A DNA stretch of 5,911 nucleotides, from NCBI GenBank assembly GCA_937872185.1, contig CALMQN010000034.1, positions 1 through 5,911 on the forward strand. The letters run 5' to 3'. Shown here in pieces: positions 1-4,451 of the stretch. The notes beneath the pieces were generated by a model. The model saw nothing but the letters and a program-made list of their open reading frames with translations, was not told the origin of the DNA and did not search any database. Made by a program: the position numbers and the translations under genes. Position 1 is the first letter of the stretch; each line of letters opens with the position of its first letter. Source of the stretch: an uncultured bacterium. Its GTDB lineage: Bacteria; Patescibacteriota; Saccharimonadia; Saccharimonadales; Saccharimonadaceae.

Positions 1-640
1 AAAACAAATCCTTTGACCAGATTTCAAAATCTTTCAAAATCTGGCGGCGCATCGAATCATTTTTAATGATGCCTTTGTTGGTTTGGTCTTTGCCTGCTTC
101 AAACTGCGGTTTGACCATGGCAACAACCTGAGTGGCTGGAGTGGTCAGATATTCGTGGATGTGGGGCAAGACATCACGCAGGCTAATAAACGACACGTCG
201 ATTACAATAATGTCCGGTTTTTCCTTGACGTAAAAATCGCGAATATCTGTTTTTTCGTGCAGTTCAATCTTGGGGTTCCCCTGCAAACTTGGGTGCAACT
301 GATCGGTGCCCACGTCGACGGCATACACCTTTTTGGCACCGTGTTTCAACGCGTAATCGGTAAACCCGCCGGTACTGCTGCCCACATCCAGCACAATCTT
401 GTCGCGAAAATCTAATGTTAAAATCTCGGCAACCGATGCCAGCTTTAACCCAGCACGGCTGACATACTGTGTTTCGTCGGTCATGACAATGGTGCTGCTT
501 GAACGCACAAACGTACCTGGTTTGTTAATCACTTTGCCATCAACCGTCACCTTGCCCATTTTGATCCAACTTTCGGCCTGCGAACGCGTCGTCGTCATGC
601 GGCGCGCGGTCAGTTCAATGTCTAATCGTTGTTTGGTCAT
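1..640 (-). CDS. tlyA: TlyA-family 2'-O-ribose rRNA methyltransferase (partial, 3' end beyond the window)
   Basis: Translation of the minus strand from the ATG at 638-640 stays open to the left edge and gives 213 residues; family members are usually about 240-275, so roughly 30-60 residues are missing. Residues 3-60 are an S4-type RNA-binding domain (QRLDIEL, then KMGKVTVDGKVINKPG). A Rossmann methyltransferase domain follows, with SAM motif I LDVGSSTGGFTD at 84-95 and AVDVG at 107-111. Three of the four residues of the FtsJ/TlyA K-D-K-E catalytic set are visible: K66 in SRAGLKL, D148 in VIDVSFISL and K177 in VKPQFEAG. The Glu should lie past the edge. Known TlyA enzymes use SAM to methylate ribose 2'-OH groups of cytidines in 16S and/or 23S rRNA; some were first called hemolysins. 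The start overlaps the stop of the upstream 2H gene (ATGA), which suggests translational coupling. Family assignment is firm; the exact rRNA target is not visible. Confidence 0.93.
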   Translation of the reverse strand, partial: MTKQRLDIELTARRMTTTRSQAESWIKMGKVTVDGKVINKPGTFVRSSSTIVMTDETQYVSRAGLKLASVAEILTLDFRDKIVLDVGSSTGGFTDYALKHGAKKVYAVDVGTDQLHPSLQGNPKIELHEKTDIRDFYVKEKPDIIVIDVSFISLRDVLPHIHEYLTTPATQVVAMVKPQFEAGKDQTNKGIIKNDSMRRQILKDFEIWSKDLF

Positions 641-1131
641 GCCGCCCTATCCCAGGTATAAATAGCACGGACTAATTTGCGCTTCAATTCGTCACGGCGA
701 AGCACCGTCAGGTTAGTCAGCGTCAGCTCTTGACCTTCGGCCAGTTGCAGCCCTGGTTTTTCACTGATATGCGGCGTCCAGTTAACGGCAGAATACGTTG
801 GGTCAAGGCCCGTTCCATGCAACTGCGCCGCGTTCCAAACACCTGCATGGATGTGGAACCCGTTAATCGCGTTGAATGTCCGCGATATCCTGTTTAGTCG
901 ATGCACAGGTGCATCGGGCTCATCGTCAAATCCTTGGTCGCCAATAACAACTGTTGGTTGTGACGACTGCTCGATCACGTCGTGCATGTACCCATCAAAA
1001 TCATCCCACTTGGAAATGGGATGATCAAACCAAGGTAAAAATGTCACGTGTGAAGGCAATGATTCAAACACATCACCAACACGCGGTGTTTCAAGCGCCG
1101 ATACCACCATTAATGTTTCGGTGGCAGCCAC
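637..1131 (-). CDS. 2H phosphoesterase superfamily protein (2'-5' RNA ligase-like)
   Basis: The 164-residue protein carries the two short histidine motifs that define the 2H superfamily: H28-V-T30 in SHVTFLPWF and H121-I-S123 in TPHISEKPG. Each follows a hydrophobic strand, and they are about 90 residues apart as in LigT/ThpR-type proteins. In the family these motifs form the catalytic site of 2',3'-cyclic phosphodiesterases and 2'-5' RNA ligases, acting in the cytoplasm on RNA ends or cyclic nucleotides. The substrate here cannot be read from the sequence. The start is GTG at 1129-1131, five bases after the efp stop; the purine run GAACGAAAGAAAG at the end of efp could serve as a weak ribosome site. 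An ATG at residue 8 would still keep the first strand, so the start is moderately certain. The stop overlaps the tlyA ATG. Its place between efp and tlyA hints at a role in RNA or ribosome metabolism (inference). Confidence 0.8.
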   Translation of the reverse strand: MAATETLMVVSALETPRVGDVFESLPSHVTFLPWFDHPISKWDDFDGYMHDVIEQSSQPTVVIGDQGFDDEPDAPVHRLNRISRTFNAINGFHIHAGVWNAAQLHGTGLDPTYSAVNWTPHISEKPGLQLAEGQELTLTNLTVLRRDELKRKLVRAIYTWDRAA

Positions 1132-1136
1132 GATTG

Positions 1137-1703
1137 TTAGGCTTTCTTTCGTTCGCGATATTCGCCGGTTGTTGTGTCGACCGAAATAACGTCACCCGTT
1201 TTGATGAACGATGGGACTTTGACCACCAGCCCAGTTTCCAGCGTGGCGTCTTTTAATACGCTGCTGGTTGTGTCGCCCTTGGTAATGCTTTCGGCATAGG
1301 TCACCTGCAAATACACGTTCTTTGGCAGTTCGACGTTGGTAATAATGCCATCAAATGACTGCAGGCCCAGGCCTTCGCCTTCCTTCAGATAGCCAGCAGA
1401 ATCTTCTACCAAATCAGCTGGCAGTTCAAACTGTTCAAACGTATCTGGGTCCATAAAGTGATAATTTGATCCGTCGGTGTACAAATATTGTACGGTACGT
1501 GTGGTCACGTCGGCAGATTCAATTTTTTCTTGGCCCTTAAAGGTCTTTGGGATCACACTGCCGTCAATCAAATTTTTCAATTTGACGTTCACAATGCTGC
1601 CGCCACGGCCCATAACTTTTTGGTTATAATCAGTCACGCGAAAAGGCTTGCCGTCAATTTGAACGACAACGCCTTTTTTCAGATCAGTTGGCGAATATGC
1701 CAC
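1137..1703 (-). CDS. efp: Translation elongation factor P
   Basis: The 188-residue product has the full EF-P length and layout: an N-terminal KOW-like domain (about 1-62), a central OB domain (about 65-127) and a C-terminal OB domain (about 128-188) ending in the familiar DTTTGEYRERKKA. EF-P binds beside the P-site tRNA and rescues ribosomes stalled at consecutive prolines. Aligning on IDGKPF and VKLKNL, the loop that reaches the peptidyl-transferase centre reads V30-M-G-R33-G-G. The residue that is Lys34 in E. coli is therefore Arg33 here, and the loop proline is Met31. An arginine tip recalls the EarP-rhamnosylated class, but no modifying enzyme is visible in this window. The start codon is GTG (1701-1703), four bases after the rpsR stop, with CAGGGAT at the end of rpsR as a likely ribosome site. 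Confidence 0.97.
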   Translation of the reverse strand: MAYSPTDLKKGVVVQIDGKPFRVTDYNQKVMGRGGSIVNVKLKNLIDGSVIPKTFKGQEKIESADVTTRTVQYLYTDGSNYHFMDPDTFEQFELPADLVEDSAGYLKEGEGLGLQSFDGIITNVELPKNVYLQVTYAESITKGDTTSSVLKDATLETGLVVKVPSFIKTGDVISVDTTTGEYRERKKA

Positions 1704-1707
1704 TGGA

Positions 1708-1911
1708 TTATCCCTGTGTTACGAATGGAAGCAGCGCCAGGTGACGTGCACGCTTGATAGCGACTGCTAATTGTCGTTGCTGTTTTGCACTCAGACCAGT
1801 CTTGCCGATTGGTTCGATCTGTCCGTAAATGTTGATGAATCGCTGCAGTACTTTGACGTCTTTGTAGTCAAAAAATGCAGGAGTGTCTTTTTTAAATCGT
1901 TTAATTGCCAT
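1708..1911 (-). CDS. rpsR: 30S ribosomal protein S18
   Basis: Starting at the ATG at 1909-1911 the product is 67 residues, MAIKRFKKD to PFVTQG, with the S18 core [30 protein letters not shown] and [14 protein letters not shown]18 pairs with S6 on the platform of the small subunit. It is slightly shorter than the roughly 75 residues of E. coli S18, mainly at the N terminus, and has no cysteines, so it is not a zinc-binding variant. An in-frame ATG at 1957-1959 would add 16 residues unlike S18 and lies inside a 12-bp hairpin, so I chose the internal start. No strong Shine-Dalgarno precedes it: the nearest G-rich stretch, TTGGGCGA, is part of a small palindrome. Unlike the other genes of this operon it is preceded by a 126-base structured leader. 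Confidence 0.96.
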   Translation of the reverse strand: MAIKRFKKDTPAFFDYKDVKVLQRFINIYGQIEPIGKTGLSAKQQRQLAVAIKRARHLALLPFVTQG

Positions 1912-1932
1912 GGTGTTGTCGCCCAAGGGCTT

Positions 1933-1959
1933 ATGAGAAAAACCTACGGTCTTTCTCAT
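1933..1959 (-). other. 12-bp stem-loop in the rpsR leader
   Basis: On the transcribed strand ATGAGAAAGACC pairs with GGTTTTTCTCAT across a three-base GTA loop. Eleven pairs are Watson-Crick and one is G-U. On the opposite strand that pair would be an A-C mismatch, so the fold suits the mRNA of the rpsR operon rather than an antisense RNA. The stem starts 21 bases upstream of the rpsR start codon and is not followed by a T-run. Confidence 0.75.
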
Positions 1960-1964
1960 CGCGC

Positions 1965-1992
1965 GGTGTCGCGGAGTAAATCCGCCGACGCC
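1965..1992 (-). other. GC-rich imperfect stem-loop in the rpsR leader
   Basis: On the minus strand GGCGTCGGCGGA can pair with TCCGCGACACC around a TTTAC loop. The fold has eleven base-paired columns including the loop-closing pairs, with one C-A mismatch and one bulged G. A shorter alternative, GCCG-GCGT-CGGC, overlaps its 5' side, so two exclusive folds are possible. It sits five bases upstream of the 12-bp hairpin. Confidence 0.55.
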
Positions 1993-2037
1993 GGCTGCTC
2001 TTTTCCCTCGGGTCTCCTTTCTTGTTTAATTAATTAG

Positions 2038-2481
2038 TTAAAATGGAATTTCTGAAAGATCGATAGGTTTGTCGTCGATGTCTTCAATAACAACATCGTC
2101 ACTTTTCTTCGCAGCGGTGCTGCGTGGTGCAGATGGTGCACCAGATGCGCCAGCGCCGTCAGACGGTCCGTCCAAAAAGGTAACGTCAGTTGCGGTTACT
2201 TCAACGCGGCTGCGTTTTTTACCGGTTTCTTTGTCGTCCCAGCTGTCTTGGCGCAGACGACCTTGTACCAATACACGGCGGCCTTTGGCCAGGTACTGGA
2301 TCACCAGTTCGCCCAGTTTTTCCCATGCAGTTACTTCAAAAAAGTCTGCTGCGTCAGATTCGCCACCACGGTCAACTGCAATGCTAAAGCTAGCGATTGT
2401 TTTGCCCGTGCTGGTTGTGCGCTGTTCTGGGTCACGTGTTAAACGCCCCATCAGGATCACTTGGTTGATACTTTTTGCCAT
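2038..2481 (-). CDS. ssb: Single-stranded DNA-binding protein
   Basis: The 147-residue protein has an N-terminal OB fold (about 1-105) with the SSB pattern INQVILMGRLTRDPE, FSIAVDRG and FFEVTAWEKLGELVIQYLAKG. W53 and W81 lie where SSB places base-stacking tryptophans. A short linker rich in Gly, Ala, Pro and Ser (about 106-127) leads to an acidic tail ending in DDKPIDLSEIPF. This is the conserved C-terminal tip through which SSB recruits replication and repair partners. SSB coats single-stranded DNA as a tetramer during replication, recombination and repair. It starts with ATG five bases after the rpsF stop; its ribosome site GAGGAG lies inside the last Glu codons of rpsF, which couples the two. 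Placement between rpsF and rpsR is the classic bacterial arrangement. Confidence 0.97.
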   Translation of the reverse strand: MAKSINQVILMGRLTRDPEQRTTSTGKTIASFSIAVDRGGESDAADFFEVTAWEKLGELVIQYLAKGRRVLVQGRLRQDSWDDKETGKKRSRVEVTATDVTFLDGPSDGAGASGAPSAPRSTAAKKSDDVVIEDIDDKPIDLSEIPF

Positions 2482-2486
2482 ATCCC

Positions 2487-2891
2487 CTACTCCTCTTCTT
2501 TGTTATCACGTGAGCGGCGGCGATCGTCGCGGTCTTCGCGGTCATCGTCGTCAGTAGATGTGCGGTTTTTAGCAGCAATTGCTTGCTCTTCCAACGCTTT
2601 GCGGCCTTTTTCGTCAACCGTTACCAACAGGTAACGCAGGACTTCTTCGGTAATGTTGAATGTGTTGCTGATCTTTAACAATGCGTCTGCAGGAAGTTTG
2701 ACTTCCATGTATACGTACACGCCGAAATCTTGTTTCTTGATAGTGTACGCAAGTTTTTTCTTGCCCCAGTTATCTTCGCTGGTGATTGTACCACCGGCAG
2801 TTTTAATAATATCGCGTACCTTGTTCAGTGGCGCTTCGATGTCGACCTCTAGGTCGGGATGGATCAGAACGGTTAGTTCGTAATCTTTCAT
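2487..2891 (-). CDS. rpsF: 30S ribosomal protein S6
   Basis: The 134-residue product begins with MKDYELTVLIHPDL and carries the S6 fold to about residue 100 (WGKKKLAYTIKKQDFGVYVYMEVKLP, NITEEVLRYLLVTVDE). S6 binds the 30S platform as a heterodimer with S18. A highly charged tail follows, residues about 113-134, with the stretch DDDDREDRDDRRRSRDNKEEE. Acidic tails are known on S6 (E. coli S6 receives added glutamates via RimK), but this one mixes Asp and Arg and is genome-encoded. The ATG at 2889-2891 is preceded by AGGAGG nine bases upstream. It is the first gene of the operon, directly behind the promoter at 2961-2989. Confidence 0.97.
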   Translation of the reverse strand: MKDYELTVLIHPDLEVDIEAPLNKVRDIIKTAGGTITSEDNWGKKKLAYTIKKQDFGVYVYMEVKLPADALLKISNTFNITEEVLRYLLVTVDEKGRKALEEQAIAAKNRTSTDDDDREDRDDRRRSRDNKEEE

Positions 2892-2900
2892 TTTAGATTT

Positions 2901-2906
2901 CCTCCT
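2901..2906 (-). promoter_or_regulatory. Ribosome binding site of rpsF
   Basis: AGGAGG on the minus strand, within GAGGAGGAAATC, ends nine bases before the rpsF ATG. It is the strongest Shine-Dalgarno in the window and fixes the rpsF start. Confidence 0.9.
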
Positions 2907-2911
2907 CTGGA

Positions 2912-2942
2912 ATCCTTTTGGATGCTTATATCTGGTATAAGC
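2912..2942 (-). promoter_or_regulatory. Two abutting hairpins in the rpsF leader
   Basis: On the transcribed strand GCTTATA pairs with TATAAGC around a CCAGA loop (2924-2942). It is followed without a spacer by ATCC-AAAA-GGAT (2912-2923). The pair lies between the predicted transcription start (about 2954) and the ribosome binding site, where leaders bound by S6:S18 are found in other bacteria. The CCG triplet typical of that motif is not present in this leader, so any control here would use a different recognition element. Confidence 0.55.
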
Positions 2943-2960
2943 CGAGTTGATAACCCTTTG

Positions 2961-2989
2961 ATTATACCAAAATTATGTGGATAAGTCTA
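2961..2989 (-). promoter_or_regulatory. Sigma70-type promoter of the rpsF operon
   Basis: On the minus strand TAGACT (2984-2989; four of six matches to TTGACA) is separated by exactly 17 bases from a perfect TATAAT (2961-2966), which is preceded by TTGG. The expected transcription start is near 2954, giving a leader of about 60 bases before rpsF. The promoter lies in the only substantial gene-free gap on the right of the operon, just downstream of the FtsK-like gene. It would drive rpsF, ssb, rpsR, efp, the 2H gene and tlyA. Confidence 0.82.
2976..2984 (-). promoter_or_regulatory. DnaA-box-like site inside the rpsF promoter
   Basis: TTATCCACA on the minus strand matches the DnaA box consensus TTATNCACA at every position and equals the high-affinity E. 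coli form. It fills about half of the spacer between the -35 and -10 elements, touching the -35. A weaker 7/9 match, TTATCAACT, lies at 2945-2953 in the same orientation, centre to centre 31 bases away and downstream of the expected start site. A single nine-base match can occur by chance; its position within the promoter is what makes it notable. Confidence 0.5.
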
Positions 2990-3024
2990 GGCCGGTTAGT
3001 AAATAGCGCAGTGGTATGAGAAAC

Positions 3025-3930
3025 CTATCTATTGATGTAGTTTACTAATTTCACTTGCTCTTCTTCTGATGAATATGGAACCTGTATATGAAGCGGCTTA
3101 AAGTCGGTAAATGGACTGGTGATTATTGCATCGCCTTTTCCAATAAGCTTCTCTGCTCCGTCTGCGTTTAACATCACCTGGCTATCAACAGATGATGCGG
3201 TTTTAAATGCTAGTGCAGTTGTAAAATTTGCCCTCAGTAGTTCTGGATAAATATCTTCGCTCGGTCTGCTCGTACCAATATACATATGTATGCCCACAGC
3301 TTTCGACTTTTGCAGCAGTTTAATAAACGACTCTTCGTAATATTCCCCGTCAACCATCATCAAATCTGATACTTCGTCTATAACTAGCGAGATATAAGGC
3401 ATACGGACCTTGGCTTTACTATTGTATGCAACAATATCTCGCTTCTTCGCGCGAGCAAGTATCTCGAATCGGTCTTCCATCTCGCCTAGCAACCAATTCA
3501 TAGCCTTGTGCGACTGTTCTGGTGTCGTGATGACTGGCCGTAGTAAATGCGGAAGGTCATTATACTGCGAAAACTGTACCATTTTTGGGTCAATGAGGAT
3601 GAGTTTGAGGTCTTCGGGTGAATTGCGGTAGATAAGGCTTGCCAGCAAGGCCCCTTCGGTAAAACTCGACTTACCCGATCCTGTCTGGCCGCCAGCGATG
3701 ATATGTGACAGTTCGTGGAAGTCAGCGATAACAAAATCACCAAATTCATTCCTTCCTATCGGGAAAGAAAGGGGCGTCTTAGCATGCATGTATGTTTCCG
3801 ACTCTAGTGCCGTCCTAAGTGATACAAAGCGGGAATCTTGACCGGCCACCGATGATTGCTCAAAGATACCTATTGGAATAGTCCAGGTGTCTGCGTTAGT
3901 CTTGTTTTTATGGCGACGGAAGATGTTCAT
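3025..3930 (-). CDS. Stand-alone FtsK/SpoIIIE-family motor ATPase
   Basis: The 301-residue protein follows the FtsK beta (motor) domain almost throughout: LRTALESETYMHAKTPL (38-54), Walker A GQTGSGKS with K87 (81-88), LILIDPKMVQFSQYNDLPHLL (110-130), Walker B LVIDEVSDLMM with D185 and E186 (182-192), GIHMYIGTSRPSEDI (213-227) and GKGDAI (264-269). It ends where the motor ends. There are no N-terminal membrane segments, no long linker and no gamma winged-helix domain that reads KOPS-type sites; FtsK and SpoIIIE are about 800-1300 residues. Two arginines usual in the family (ANIPTRIAF and IDSRTILD) are Ala239 and Gln251 here, and TQRP is TSRP. It is probably a hexameric DNA-pumping ATPase, but its partner and role are not visible. 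The ATG at 3928-3930 follows the HAD gene by 16 bases with only a weak, distant AGGA. It could belong to a mobile or defence module rather than to cell division. Confidence 0.88.
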   Translation of the reverse strand: MNIFRRHKNKTNADTWTIPIGIFEQSSVAGQDSRFVSLRTALESETYMHAKTPLSFPIGRNEFGDFVIADFHELSHIIAGGQTGSGKSSFTEGALLASLIYRNSPEDLKLILIDPKMVQFSQYNDLPHLLRPVITTPEQSHKAMNWLLGEMEDRFEILARAKKRDIVAYNSKAKVRMPYISLVIDEVSDLMMVDGEYYEESFIKLLQKSKAVGIHMYIGTSRPSEDIYPELLRANFTTALAFKTASSVDSQVMLNADGAEKLIGKGDAIITSPFTDFKPLHIQVPYSSEEEQVKLVNYINR

Positions 3931-3946
3931 AGTATTAAGTATAGTC

Positions 3947-4369
3947 CTATTGATCCTGTGATTCGACGATAGACTGCGTAAGCTTTAGCTCATGCACCAT
4001 TTGATCAGGATATTTACTTAGATTAACTTCAATCCATGAATTAAATACACCGTGGCTTCGCAGATCCATACGTTCCCCACTGTAGCAATCATCGTCAAAC
4101 CATAAAAACGGCTTTGAAAAATCAATTGCCTCGGTTTTCTTGATATTCCATTTAACTGGTTTGAATGTTCTTAGCCACGGTCGCAAGTCTTCGGTTGTTG
4201 CTCGCTGCACATACTTAATAGCATGTTCGACTTCTCCATCCATACAATGGGTCGTCAACCAATACACCTCAAAGTGATCGGCGGCATATTTAATAAAATC
4301 AGTCGCTCCCAGGGCAAGATTCTTTTCGTTAGCAAGGAGGACGCCGTCTATGTCGAGATAGATATTCAT
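3947..4369 (-). CDS. HAD-fold hydrolase-like protein
   Basis: The 140-residue protein shows the HAD motifs in order. Motif I is YLDIDGVLL with D6 and D8 (nucleophile and acid/base). The motif II position is WLTTHC with T39/T40. A lysine-bearing stretch, WNIKKTEAI (K77/K78), sits where motif III is expected. Motif IV is FLWFDDDCYSGE with D92-D94. HAD enzymes are mostly Mg-dependent phosphatases acting through an aspartyl-phosphate; the substrate here is unknown. There is little room for a cap domain, which suggests a large or polymeric substrate such as a nucleic acid end or protein (inference). The ATG at 4367-4369 is the first start available, as an in-frame stop lies two codons upstream. 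GGAGG is 14 bases upstream and a four-codon ORF lies in between. It sits between hsdR and the FtsK-like gene. Confidence 0.8.
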   Translation of the reverse strand: MNIYLDIDGVLLANEKNLALGATDFIKYAADHFEVYWLTTHCMDGEVEHAIKYVQRATTEDLRPWLRTFKPVKWNIKKTEAIDFSKPFLWFDDDCYSGERMDLRSHGVFNSWIEVNLSKYPDQMVHELKLTQSIVESQDQ

Positions 4370-4388
4370 AGTTTAATCATACGCCTCC
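4366..4388 (-). promoter_or_regulatory. Ribosome site and tiny upstream ORF before the HAD gene
   Basis: GGAGG (4384-4388) is three bases from an ATG opening the four-codon ORF MIKL (4366-4380). Its TGA overlaps the HAD ATG as ATGA. The spacing is short for the mini-ORF and long (14 bases) for the HAD start, so either direct initiation or coupled re-initiation is possible. Confidence 0.4.
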
Positions 4389-4451
4389 AAGAAAATTCCT
4401 TTCGTAAGCTCAACTAACCTAACTATGTTAGCTGTTGATTATCACTTAAAC
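4370..4451 (-). other. Gap between hsdR and the HAD gene
   Basis: This 82-base AT-rich gap holds the HAD ribosome site and a small inverted repeat, CTAAC-ATA-GTTAG (4419-4431), without a T-run. I see no convincing promoter or terminator, so read-through from hsdR is plausible but unproven. Confidence 0.4.

Larger units (their letters stand above)
1912..2037 (-). promoter_or_regulatory. Structured leader between ssb and rpsR (candidate cis-regulatory RNA)
   Basis: These 126 bases separate ssb and rpsR, whereas the other neighbours in the operon are 4-5 bases apart or overlap. Read on the minus strand the leader holds, in order: an AT-rich start; AAAGGAG at 2014-2020 with no start codon within about 15 bases; a GC-rich imperfect hairpin (1965-1992); a near-perfect 12-bp hairpin (1933-1959); and the palindrome GCCCTTGGGC (1921-1930) just before the rpsR ATG. 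No T-run follows any stem, so these are not simple intrinsic terminators. S6 and S18 are known in many bacteria to repress their operon by binding an mRNA motif with a CCG in a bulge, normally upstream of rpsF. CCG triplets occur here (for example ACCG in the second hairpin), but I cannot match the known motif. A regulatory role is inference. Confidence 0.6.

Noticed and set aside
1137..1757. Plus-strand open frames across efp and rpsR (for example 1488-1757)
   Set aside because: They are antisense shadows of conserved genes without recognisable motifs.
1912..1959. N-terminal extension of S18 from the ATG at 1957-1959
   Set aside because: The 16 added residues do not resemble S18, the ATG lies inside the strong hairpin with no ribosome site, and MAIKRFKK is a typical S18 start.
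2021..2055. Secondary promoter for rpsR at the AT-rich end of ssb
   Set aside because: TTTCAG and TAATTA-type elements can be drawn, but with poor matches and wrong spacing; AT-richness alone explains them.
2069..2557. Plus-strand open frame of 162 residues opposite ssb and rpsF
   Set aside because: It is low-complexity (Ser, Arg, Pro) antisense of two certain genes and shows no domain or ribosome site.
2432..2617. Minus-strand frame of 61 residues overlapping the rpsF end and ssb start
   Set aside because: It is rich in Lys and Ala from another reading of the charged S6 tail, and lies fully within two well-supported genes.
2892..3024. Replication origin
   Set aside because: Only one perfect and one weak DnaA box are present, with no clear AT-rich unwinding repeats or dnaA gene in view.
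4419..4431. Inverted repeat CTAAC-ATA-GTTAG as a terminator after hsdR
   Set aside because: The stem is only 5 bp, AT-rich and not followed by a T-run on the transcribed strand.
4437..4443. GATAAT as a -10 element for the HAD gene
   Set aside because: No acceptable -35 lies 16-18 bases upstream.
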